From NORP181 sp047623555 (GTDB lineage Bacteria > Pseudomonadota > Alphaproteobacteria > Rhodobacterales > Rhodobacteraceae): 45,403 nt of DNA. The translations under genes and the position numbers were made by a program. Location of the stretch: positions 1-45,403 of the forward strand of contig JBLHMP010000027.1 in NCBI GenBank assembly GCA_047623555.1, read 5' to 3'. The notes beneath the pieces were generated by a model, which ran no database searches, had not been told where the DNA came from, and saw only the letters and a list, made by a program, of their open reading frames with translations. Positions 9,463-16,653 of this stretch are shown here, one piece after another; the first letter of the stretch is position 1, and every line of letters starts with the position of its first letter.

Positions 9463-10498
9463 AATTCTCACGCTCTGCTGGGCATTATTGGCCGCCCTAC
9501 CTGCCACCGCACAAGGCTTTGCAGACCTTGGCCGCAGCGCCGAAGGTTTTACGCAACCCGCCCCCGGAGTAGATTTGTCATTCCCGGCAGATCATGGCCC
9601 GCACCCGGATTACCGCATTGAATGGTGGTATCTGACCGCCACCCTGACCGGCGAGGACGGCCAGGATTACGGCGTGCAATGGACGTTGTTCCGCAGTGCC
9701 TTGCAACCAAACGAGGCTAAGGGCTGGCAATCGCCGCAATTGTGGATGGGCCACGCCGCGTTAACCACAGATGATGCGCATTATTACGCCGAACGGCTGG
9801 CGCGTGGCGGGATTGGTCAGGCCGGTGTAACCGCCTCGCCGTTTGAGGCGTGGATTGATGAATGGACCATGCGGGGCCGCGATGATCTGTCGTCATTGTC
9901 GGTCAACGCAACTGGGGCGGCGTTTGGTTATGCGCTGGAAATGACGGCCAAAACGCCGCTGGTTCTGCATGGCGATCAGGGGTATTCGGTGAAATCCGGC
10001 AGTGGGCAGGCCAGTTATTACTATGCGCAACCGTCCTATGCCGTGACCGGCACGCTGCAATTGCCTGACGGTCCGGTCAACGTCACCGGCAATGGCTGGC
10101 TCGACCGGGAATGGTCGTCGCAACCGCTGGCCGCAGATCAGACCGGATGGGATTGGTTTTCGCTGGCGATGGACGATGGTGCCCGCCTGATGGGGTTTCT
10201 GCTCCGGGATAGCGGTGATGGCTATAGTTCGGCCACATGGATCGCGCCGGATGGCAGTGTGCAGGTCTATGGCGATGGTGCATTCACCGCGACGCCGCTG
10301 GCGACGGCTTTGGTTGAGGGGCGCGATATTCCGGTGCGTTGGCGGGTGGAATTGCCTGCCAAAGGCGTTGATGTTGAAATTTCGGCACTGAACCCGCAAA
10401 GCTGGATGGCAACGTCTTTTGCCTATTGGGAAGGCCCGATAGAATTCACCGGGTCACATCAAGGGCGCGGCTATTTGGAGATGACAGGCTATGAATAG
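9452..10498 (+). CDS. AttH-like secreted lipocalin-type protein (carotenoid 1,2-hydratase superfamily)
   Basis: A 348-residue secreted protein of the AttH/CrtC superfamily (COG5621-like), built from two lipocalin-like barrels. The signal peptide is about residues 1-20 (LLAALPATAQG). The family's marker IEWWYLTATL occurs near residue 54, with DYGVQWTLFR after it. NGWLDREWSSQPL near residue 212 is the second conserved block, followed by WDWFSLAMDDGARLMGF. Members are regularly encoded beside a MacB/LolCDE-like ABC transporter, as here. The gene overlaps the permease by 11 bp and the next gene by 8 bp. Its role, perhaps binding or handing over a hydrophobic ligand in the periplasm, is inferred from fold and neighbourhood only. 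Confidence 0.88.
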   Translation: MSVKILTLCWALLAALPATAQGFADLGRSAEGFTQPAPGVDLSFPADHGPHPDYRIEWWYLTATLTGEDGQDYGVQWTLFRSALQPNEAKGWQSPQLWMGHAALTTDDAHYYAERLARGGIGQAGVTASPFEAWIDEWTMRGRDDLSSLSVNATGAAFGYALEMTAKTPLVLHGDQGYSVKSGSGQASYYYAQPSYAVTGTLQLPDGPVNVTGNGWLDREWSSQPLAADQTGWDWFSLAMDDGARLMGFLLRDSGDGYSSATWIAPDGSVQVYGDGAFTATPLATALVEGRDIPVRWRVELPAKGVDVEISALNPQSWMATSFAYWEGPIEFTGSHQGRGYLEMTGYE

Positions 10499-11033
10499 CA
10501 GCGCAGCAACCTTGGCTGAAACGCTGGATCAGGCGTGGCATCTGCTAACCCGGGACACGCGGCACGGGGTGGTTTTGGCAACCGTTGATAGCGATGGTGC
10601 GCCGCAGGCCCGTATGGTCGCCCTGCGTCACTGCGATCAGGATCGCGGGATCGTGACGGTTCATACCGATTTGTTATCCTCCAAGATTAACGGCCTGCTG
10701 GCTGACCCTCGTGCGTCTTTACATATGTGGGCGCCCAATGAATTGGTGCAGTTGCGCCTGTCAGGAACCACTCAGATCGTCACTGGCGACACCGTGCAAA
10801 CCTTATGGGATCGCGTGCCGAACGACGGCCGCGAAGCCTATGGCCATGTGCCGCCCCCCGGTACGCCAATTTTGACCTCCGGTGATTGGAGCATCAGCCC
10901 ATCGCCGGATCGCTTTGCGGTTCTGGAAATATCGCTGTGCCATATTGATGTTGTAAACCTTGATCCCAAAGGCCATCGACGGGCCGAATTTTTGCGCAGC
11001 AACACCTGGCAAGGTCAGTGGGTGTCACCCTAA
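10491..11033 (+). CDS. Pyridoxamine 5'-phosphate oxidase family flavoprotein
   Basis: A 180-residue cytoplasmic protein with the FMN-binding split-barrel fold. Recognisable parts are GVVLATVDSDGAPQARMVALR (strands around the FMN phosphate site, about residues 26-45), a segment KINGLLADPRASLHMW, and the C-terminal RRAEFLR stretch, the position where PdxH-type enzymes bind the substrate phosphate. It is shorter and more divergent than true PdxH (about 215 residues), so I do not call it pdxH. It begins with an ATG 8 bp inside the AttH-like gene and ends the operon. Why a flavin oxidoreductase-like protein sits in an efflux operon is not evident. Confidence 0.85.
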   Translation: MNSSAATLAETLDQAWHLLTRDTRHGVVLATVDSDGAPQARMVALRHCDQDRGIVTVHTDLLSSKINGLLADPRASLHMWAPNELVQLRLSGTTQIVTGDTVQTLWDRVPNDGREAYGHVPPPGTPILTSGDWSISPSPDRFAVLEISLCHIDVVNLDPKGHRRAEFLRSNTWQGQWVSP

Positions 11034-11069
11034 TCCAACCCTAAACCTGTTAAGGTCTTTTTGCGCCCA

Positions 11070-11120
11070 CCGATTGTCGGAATTGCCCGCCAATTATTGG
11101 AATTCCCCCCCGATTATCGG
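11070..11120. promoter_or_regulatory. Triple palindrome array, probable operator of the molybdenum hydroxylase operon
   Basis: Three 11-bp palindromes lie at 11070-11080 (CCGATTGTCGG), 11090-11100 (CCAATTATTGG) and 11110-11120 (CCGATTATCGG). Their starts are exactly 20 bp apart, and each is followed by AATT. The second and third are perfect inverted repeats about a central T; the first has one mismatch. A 20-bp period places the sites on the same face of the helix, two turns apart, which suits cooperative binding of a dimeric regulator. The array ends 82 bp before the start of the FAD subunit gene. The regulator is not identifiable in this window. Confidence 0.6.
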
Positions 11121-11202
11121 AATTGGCTGTGGCGTCGATACCAATCTGAGCCTATCACTAGGCACATGAAAGCCACCCCAGCGCGATGGGCAAGGAGAGC
11201 AC

Positions 11203-12078
11203 ATGGATTACCACATAGCCACCAGTTTTGACGACGCCGTTGCGGTCGCGTCCAATGCCTGCGGGATCACCCGGTTTCTGGCCGGAGGCACCGACGTTCT
11301 GGTGCAGCTGCGCGCCGATATCGTCACGCCGGATACGCTGATCGACATCAAACATATCGACGGTGTCAAAGACATCAGCCGCGCCGCAGATGGCAGCTGG
11401 CGCATCGGCATTGCCGTGGCCGGCGCTGAAATGACCGAACATGCCGCGCTGATGGCCGATTGGCCCGGTGTGGTCGAGGCGATGGATCTGATTGGCTCTA
11501 CCCAAATTCAGGGCCGCGCGACGCTTACCGGTAATCTGTGCAATGGCTCGCCCGCCGCGGACGGCGTTCCGGCGATGGTGGCCGCAGAGATGAGCGCAAC
11601 CGTGACCGGCCCCAATGGCACGCGTCAGGTGGCGATCGAGGACTTCCTGACAGGCCCTGGCCGAAGTGTTCTGACCAAAGGTGACCTGGTAACGGCGCTA
11701 CATATTCCGGCGCGTGGCACATCGGCTGGCGACGCCTATCTGCGGTTTATCCCGCGCACCGAAATGGACATTGCCGTTGTTGGCTGTGCGGTAAACCTGA
11801 CGCTGGACGGTGATATAATAACATCGACGCGCGTGTCGCTTGGTGCTGTGGCGCCAACGGTTCTGTTGGTTGAAGATGCGGCAAACGCCATCATCGGCAG
11901 CACGCTGGATGACGGTGCCCTTGAGGCGCTTGCAACCGCCGCCTCTGCCGCCTGCAAGCCAATTAACGACAAACGCGGCACCATTTTTTTCCGCACCCAT
12001 GTGGCTGGAGTGATGGCCAAACGCGCCGCCAAAATCGCCTATGCGCGGGCGCAAGCCAATACCGGAGACCAAGCATGA
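11203..12078 (+). CDS. Molybdenum hydroxylase FAD-binding subunit (CoxM/XDH type)
   Basis: Medium subunit of a xanthine dehydrogenase-family enzyme. It carries electrons from the 2Fe-2S subunit through FAD to the acceptor. The FAD pyrophosphate motif is FLAGGTDVLVQLR (about residues 26-38), and the second FAD motif is TLTGNLCNGSPAADGVPA (about 107-124). The C-terminal half is the CO dehydrogenase flavoprotein C-domain. The 291 residues are normal. The start is well supported by AAGGAGAG placed about 7 nt before ATG 11203. The stop overlaps the next gene by four bases (ATGA). The gene order FAD, Fe-S, Mo is that of coxMSL, but the substrate is not CO (see the large subunit). Confidence 0.92.
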   Translation: MDYHIATSFDDAVAVASNACGITRFLAGGTDVLVQLRADIVTPDTLIDIKHIDGVKDISRAADGSWRIGIAVAGAEMTEHAALMADWPGVVEAMDLIGSTQIQGRATLTGNLCNGSPAADGVPAMVAAEMSATVTGPNGTRQVAIEDFLTGPGRSVLTKGDLVTALHIPARGTSAGDAYLRFIPRTEMDIAVVGCAVNLTLDGDIITSTRVSLGAVAPTVLLVEDAANAIIGSTLDDGALEALATAASAACKPINDKRGTIFFRTHVAGVMAKRAAKIAYARAQANTGDQA

Positions 12079-12554
12079 GCAACATTCACGTCACCACAAC
12101 CGTCAACGGCGACGAGGTCGAATTCCTCTGTGATCCACGCGAAACCCTGCTGGACGCGCTGCGCGACAAACTCAATCTGACCGGCGCCAAAGAGGGCTGT
12201 GGCACCGGTGATTGTGGCGCCTGTTCGGTGACCATGGACGGGCGGCTGGTCTGTTCCTGTCTGGTGCTGGGCGCCGAAGCCGAGGGCAAACAGATTGCCA
12301 CCGTCGAAGGCATTGCAAACGGTGAAACCCTGCATCCGCTGCAAAAGAAATTCATCGAATATGCGGCGTTGCAATGCGGGATTTGCACGCCGGGCATTCT
12401 GGTCGCCACCAAGGCATTGTTGGAACGTAACCCCGATCCAACCGAGACCGAAGTGCGCTATTGGCTGGCGGGCAATCTGTGCCGCTGTACCGGATACGAT
12501 AAAATCATTCGCGCCGTGATGGACACGGCTGCTGACATGCGGAGGGCTTCGTAA
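12075..12554 (+). CDS. Molybdenum hydroxylase 2Fe-2S subunit (CoxS type)
   Basis: Small electron-transfer subunit carrying two 2Fe-2S clusters. The plant-type ferredoxin cluster uses C42, C47, C50 (EGCGTGDCGACSV) and one of C60/C62. The second, helical cluster uses C101 and C104 (LQCGICTPG) with C136 and C138 (NLCRCTGYDKI). All eight ligands are present, so the subunit looks functional. Its 159 residues are the standard size. It overlaps both neighbours: four bases with the FAD subunit, and its last base with the first of the large subunit start, which indicates translational coupling and fixed stoichiometry. Confidence 0.95.
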   Translation: MSNIHVTTTVNGDEVEFLCDPRETLLDALRDKLNLTGAKEGCGTGDCGACSVTMDGRLVCSCLVLGAEAEGKQIATVEGIANGETLHPLQKKFIEYAALQCGICTPGILVATKALLERNPDPTETEVRYWLAGNLCRCTGYDKIIRAVMDTAADMRRAS

Positions 12555-14803
12555 TGGCATTTGACGGACCAAAAACAACTGGATTCACCGCCGTAGGCAC
12601 CACGCCGGACCGCCCTGATGGGTTGGACAAAGTCACCGGCCGCGCCAAATTTGGTGCCGACGCCAGCGCACCGGGCATGTTGCACGCCGCGATCGTACGC
12701 AGCCCACATGCGCATGCGCGGATTGTGAGCATTGATACATCCAAGGCCGAGGCGTTGAAGGGCGTCAAAACCATCGTCACTCGGGCCGATTTTGTCACTG
12801 GATTAACCGGTGAAAACTGGAACATCCTAGAAAATGTCATGGCCGGCGATACGGCCCTGTATGACGGCCATGCGGTGGCGGCTGTTGCGGCGATTTCGCC
12901 GTTGATCGCGCGTGACGCGATGAAGCTGATCGAGGTTGAATACGAACTTCTGCCGCATGTCACCAATGTCGACAAGGCCATGGCCGACGACGCGCCCATC
13001 ATCCGCGAAGGTGCGGCTGACAGTTCGGTGCCTGCTGGCCTGCACCCCAATGTTGTACGTTATCACGAGAGTGGGCATGGCGATGTGGACCAGGGCTTTG
13101 CTGCGGCCGATTTGGTGATTGAGGATCATTTCACCACCGAAGCCACACATCAGGGCTATATCGAACCCCATGCCTGTCTTGCCCAGCTTGGCGGCGACGG
13201 CAAAGGTGAGCTTTGGTGCTGTACCCAAGGCCATTGGAACGTCCAGAAAGTTTGCGCCGCATTGGTGGGCATTGAGACCAGCCAGCTGCGGGTAACCGCG
13301 TCAGAAATTGGCGGCGGTTTTGGTGGTAAAACTGCGGTGTTTATCGAACCCGTTGCACTGGCCCTGGCGCGCAAAGCCAACCGTCCGGTGAAATTGGTGA
13401 TGACCCGCTCTGAGGTATTCCGCGCCACCGGGCCAACGTCATCGACGTCGATGGACATCAAAATCGGCATGACCAAAGACGGCATCATCACCGCCGCATC
13501 CGGTGTGTTCCGCCTGCAGGGCGGCGCGTTTCCCGGCGCACCAATGGAATTCACCGCCATGTGTGCCTTTGCGCCCTATGCGTTGGAAAACGTGTCGCAA
13601 ATTGGCTATGACGTGATGGCCAACCGGCCGAAACAGGCGGCCTATCGCGCGCCCGGTTCCCCCATGGCGGCATTTGCGGTTGAATCGGTGATTGATGAAC
13701 TGTGCAACTCGCTCGGTCTTGATCCGATTGATACGCGGCTGAAAAATGCTTCGCATGAGGGTACAAAGGCCAGTTATGGGCCGAGCTTTGAGCGGATCGG
13801 ACTGGTTGAAACGCTGGAGGCCGCCAAGGCACATCCGCATTTCACAGCGCCTTTGGGTGAAAATCAGGGCCGTGGGGTTTCCTGTGGGTTCTGGTTTAAC
13901 CATGCGGGCGAAACATCGGTGACTTTGGCGCTGTCTGAGGACGGAAGTTGCCAGATCGTTGTTGGCACGCCCGACATTGGCGGATCACGCGCCTCAATGG
14001 CGCTGATGGCGGCCGAAGAACTGGGTATTCCGTATGAGAAAATTCGCTGTACCATCGCCGATACCGCCTCGCTTGGCTATAACGAGGTATCCCACGGCAG
14101 CCGGGTGACCTATGCCAGCGGGCTTGCCACGATTGCGGCGGCGCGGGCGGCCGTGAAAACGCTGTGTGGTCGTGCGGCGGTTAAATGGGGCATTGATGCC
14201 GATGCGGTGGTCTGGGAAGACGGCTGTGCCAAGCCATCTGGGCCAAATGCCGGGGACTTTGACCCAATGCCATTGGCCGAAATCACCAAGGACATGGGCG
14301 CCACCGGTGGGCCAATCAACGGTCACTATGAGGCCACGCCCGAAGGTGCCGGTGTCAGTTTTGCCACCCATATCGTCGATGCCGAAGTCGACCCGGAAAC
14401 CGGTAAAACCCGCATTGTACGCTATACAGTGGTGCAGGATGCGGGCAAGGCGATCCATCCGACCTATGTTGAGGGCCAGTATCAGGGTGGTGCCGTCCAA
14501 GGCATCGGCTGGGCGCTGAACGAGGAGTATATTTACGGCGAAGATGGTCGCCTGCAAAACGATCTGTTCCTGGATTATCGCATTCCGGTGGCATCTGATT
14601 TGCCGATGATCGACACGGTGATTGTTGAAGTGCCCAACCCGGGTCATCCGTATGGTGTGCGCGGTGTTGGCGAGACGTCGATCTGCCCACCACTGGCGGC
14701 GATTGCCAACGCGGTGTCGGCAGCGGCAGGTGTGCGGTTGCATGATCTGCCGATGTCACCACCGCGCATTTTGGCGGCATTGGACGCGCAGAAAGATGGT
14801 TGA
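12554..14803 (+). CDS. Molybdenum hydroxylase molybdopterin-binding large subunit
   Basis: Catalytic subunit (749 residues) of a xanthine dehydrogenase/aldehyde oxidase-family hydroxylase. The N-terminal a/b hammerhead domain begins near DGLDKVTGRAKFGADA. The Mo-cofactor domain has GGGFGGKT near residue 256, AYRAPG at 363-368, and the catalytic Glu in GVRGVGETSICPP (E707), the base that activates hydroxylation in this family. The active-site loop is AYRAPG, not the AYRCSFR of form I CO dehydrogenase, so CO oxidation is unlikely. The substrate is probably an N-heterocycle, aldehyde or aromatic acyl-CoA; the sequence alone does not decide. No XdhC/CoxI-type maturation gene follows, but a MoaD-like gene overlaps the 3' end. 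Confidence 0.93.
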   Translation: MAFDGPKTTGFTAVGTTPDRPDGLDKVTGRAKFGADASAPGMLHAAIVRSPHAHARIVSIDTSKAEALKGVKTIVTRADFVTGLTGENWNILENVMAGDTALYDGHAVAAVAAISPLIARDAMKLIEVEYELLPHVTNVDKAMADDAPIIREGAADSSVPAGLHPNVVRYHESGHGDVDQGFAAADLVIEDHFTTEATHQGYIEPHACLAQLGGDGKGELWCCTQGHWNVQKVCAALVGIETSQLRVTASEIGGGFGGKTAVFIEPVALALARKANRPVKLVMTRSEVFRATGPTSSTSMDIKIGMTKDGIITAASGVFRLQGGAFPGAPMEFTAMCAFAPYALENVSQIGYDVMANRPKQAAYRAPGSPMAAFAVESVIDELCNSLGLDPIDTRLKNASHEGTKASYGPSFERIGLVETLEAAKAHPHFTAPLGENQGRGVSCGFWFNHAGETSVTLALSEDGSCQIVVGTPDIGGSRASMALMAAEELGIPYEKIRCTIADTASLGYNEVSHGSRVTYASGLATIAAARAAVKTLCGRAAVKWGIDADAVVWEDGCAKPSGPNAGDFDPMPLAEITKDMGATGGPINGHYEATPEGAGVSFATHIVDAEVDPETGKTRIVRYTVVQDAGKAIHPTYVEGQYQGGAVQGIGWALNEEYIYGEDGRLQNDLFLDYRIPVASDLPMIDTVIVEVPNPGHPYGVRGVGETSICPPLAAIANAVSAAAGVRLHDLPMSPPRILAALDAQKDG

Positions 14804-15041
14804 AGTCAACCTATGGTCCGGCCTGCGCGCATTGGCGGATGGGCAGGACAAGGTTGAAGTAGACGCCAAAACGGTAGGCGAGGTTCTGGTCGGCCTCGTC
14901 GCCGTCTATCCCGCGTTACAAAGCGCCATTGATGCCGGGGTTTCGGTGGCTGTGGATGGGCGGATCATCGCGTTTGGGCTTACCGAAGAGGTGAAGCCTG
15001 ACAGTGAGGTTTATTTATTGCAGCGGCTCAAGGGCGGCTAA
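14796..15041 (+). CDS. MoaD/ThiS-family sulfur carrier protein
   Basis: An 81-residue beta-grasp protein starting MVEVNLWSGLRALADG and ending RLKGG. The terminal Gly-Gly is the hallmark of MoaD and ThiS, where it is adenylated and then thiocarboxylated to deliver sulfur. DGRIIAFGLTEEVKPDSEVYLLQ matches the conserved 'D-G-x...v...L.dgDev.llp' core of the family. It overlaps the large-subunit stop by 8 bp, so it is translated with the hydroxylase. A dedicated sulfur carrier for the molybdopterin of this enzyme is the natural reading, but this is inference; the housekeeping moaD may lie elsewhere. A terminator follows at 15048. Confidence 0.85.
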   Translation: MVEVNLWSGLRALADGQDKVEVDAKTVGEVLVGLVAVYPALQSAIDAGVSVAVDGRIIAFGLTEEVKPDSEVYLLQRLKGG

Positions 15042-15047
15042 GTTGGG

Positions 15048-15071
15048 ATGCCTCCGGCGGGAGGTATTTTT
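15048..15071 (+). terminator. Rho-independent terminator of the molybdenum hydroxylase operon
   Basis: ATGCCTCC (15048-15055) pairs with GGAGGTAT (15060-15067) around a GGCG loop, with one G-T wobble, and is followed by a T run. It lies 6 bp after the MoaD-like stop. The same core sequence (GGATGCCTCCGGCGGG ... TATTTTTG) recurs in reverse at 30103-30128, so it is also a member of a dispersed intergenic repeat family. Confidence 0.75.
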
Positions 15072-15126
15072 GACGAGAAGAAATTGGGCCGGGTTTTATT
15101 GGTTGATTGCCGGGTTACAGGAGAGA

Positions 15127-16130
15127 TCAGGGCATTGCCGATAGTTTCTCTAAAACAGCCTGAGTTGCGATCTGCGTGTCCGCATCGCCACCCAGATCGC
15201 GGGTCAGATACCTATCATTTGCCACCACGGTTTCCACCGCCAGACGCAGCCTTTCGCCATCCGTGACCATTTGCGGCCTGTCAAATTTGTCACCCAGCCA
15301 ATCCAACATCATCGCCGCAGACGAAAACATCGCAAACGGGTAGGCGATGCCCTGCCCGGCAATATCGGGCGCGGTGCCGAGACAGGGTTGTAACACCGCG
15401 TCATCATCGCCAATATCTGCGGATGGCGCCAATCCCAGCGCCCTCATCAGCCTGGCGCCAAGATCGGACAGGATGTCGGCGAACATGTTTTCGCTCACCA
15501 TCACGTCGACCCCTTGCGGGTTTTCCACCATGCGCAAAGCCGTGAAATCGACATAGGCGTGATCGGCCGTCAGAGTGGGGTGGCGGGCGGCTTCTTCGTC
15601 AAAAGTATCCCGGAAAAATGCAAAAGCACAGAATACATTGGCCTTGTCGACGCAGGTTACGCGACCGGGGCCACGCCCTGAGGTTTTGCGTCGATGCGCC
15701 AGTTCAAAGGCAAAACGGACCAGTTTTTCACTTATTTTACGGGTGATACGCAAGGTTTTGCGCGCCTCATTCTCGCGCAAATCACCGCGGCCCTGGGTAT
15801 AAAACAACCCCTCGATACTCTCACGGATCAGCACAAAATCAACGCCGCCCCCTGTTTGAGCGGCGTTGGTTGCCCCTTTATGATGCGCACCGGACGCACG
15901 CCTGCGTACAGTTCAAGCTCCATGCACAGATCAATCTGAGGGGTGACTTCGGTGCCGTCGTCATAGTGCACCGCAGGTAAACCCATCGCCGCCAGCAGGA
16001 CCGCATCCGCCGCCCGTGCCGCGTCAATCGACGTTTACGGCAGCGCATCGCCGACGTTCCGATAGCAGCCAGCACCGGCAGGCACCGGCGCGAAAGTAAA
16101 ACTGTAATCATCAGAGTGTTGGCCCACTGC
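15127..16130 (-). pseudogene. Isopropylmalate/isocitrate/tartrate dehydrogenase family pseudogene
   Basis: Remnant of a beta-decarboxylating NAD-dependent dehydrogenase. The C-terminal 235 codons (15127-15834) are intact, reading LIRESIEGLFYTQGRG, then the catalytic Lys/Asp region (CVDKANVFC, MLIRALGLAPS-like, DDDAVLQPCLGTAPDIAGQG). Upstream, in another frame, come AADAVLLAAMGLPAVHYDDG and LELYAGVRPVRIIKGQPTP, joined to the C-terminal part across a frameshift near the C run at 15848-15852. Further upstream AGAGCYRNVGDALP is followed by an in-frame TAA (plus strand 16035-16037). The N-terminal nucleotide-binding strand is missing. At least three lesions make an active enzyme unlikely. Coordinates of the 5' limit are approximate. 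Confidence 0.85.
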
Positions 16131-16198
16131 CCGATTGTCAAATTTCGCTACTCTCCGACACGAGTAGAATAGCGCAAACCATTGTTTTCGGTTGCGGT

Positions 16199-16528
16199 TC
16201 AGCTTGGGTCTTTGAGTGTAGCCGCAAGGCGCAGAACCGCCTCTTGTGAAAGGTCGAGCCGAAGTTTGTATTTGCCCGAATTCATTACAAATTCTGGCGG
16301 CTGAATTCCAACGGCTCTAAGGGTTTGCCGCAGATGCGTGCCGGGAATCGGAGTATAGTCCGTATCTTCACCAGAGAACCAGTTGTAAAGACGCCCGCCG
16401 ATCCAAGCGTTTGGCTTAAGGGCAGTTTTTGCAATCTGATTGCCAAAGTGCAAAATTTGCAAAAGCCCTTTGGTGTCATGCGGGTACAGGTCAGCCGCGT
16501 TGCTACCTGCTGTTACGGACGCGCCCAA
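16199..16528 (-). CDS. Hypothetical protein, possibly frameshifted
   Basis: I do not recognise this 109-residue frame. It begins at a TTG and ends RLAATLKDPS. It reads like real protein (GLLQILHFGNQIAKTAL, NAWIGGRLYNWFSGEDT, GTHLRQTLRAVGIQPPEF), with a predicted helical C-terminus and no signal peptide or clear TM segment. An adjacent frame starting with ATG at 16629 (MAKGRLVEMSGPIFKILNG...) runs 38 codons to a TAA at 16513, overlapping the first. A single frameshift could join them into one protein of about 140 residues. No good ribosome binding site supports the TTG start. It lies between the pgi stop and a pseudogene, so decay is plausible. Confidence 0.4.
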   Translation of the reverse strand: MGASVTAGSNAADLYPHDTKGLLQILHFGNQIAKTALKPNAWIGGRLYNWFSGEDTDYTPIPGTHLRQTLRAVGIQPPEFVMNSGKYKLRLDLSQEAVLRLAATLKDPS

Positions 16529-16653
16529 GCCATAGGGAATAACGTGGAAACACCCGCCATTGTGGCCGAAGGGCCGTTTAGGATTTTGAATATTGGCCCT
16601 GACATTTCCACCAGACGGCCCTTTGCCATGTGCGCAATCGTCGGCTTTCTATC

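Noticed and set aside
12554..14803. Form I carbon monoxide dehydrogenase large subunit (coxL)
   Set aside because: Gene order matches coxMSL, but the active-site loop is AYRAPG and not AYRCSFR, so CO oxidation is not supported.
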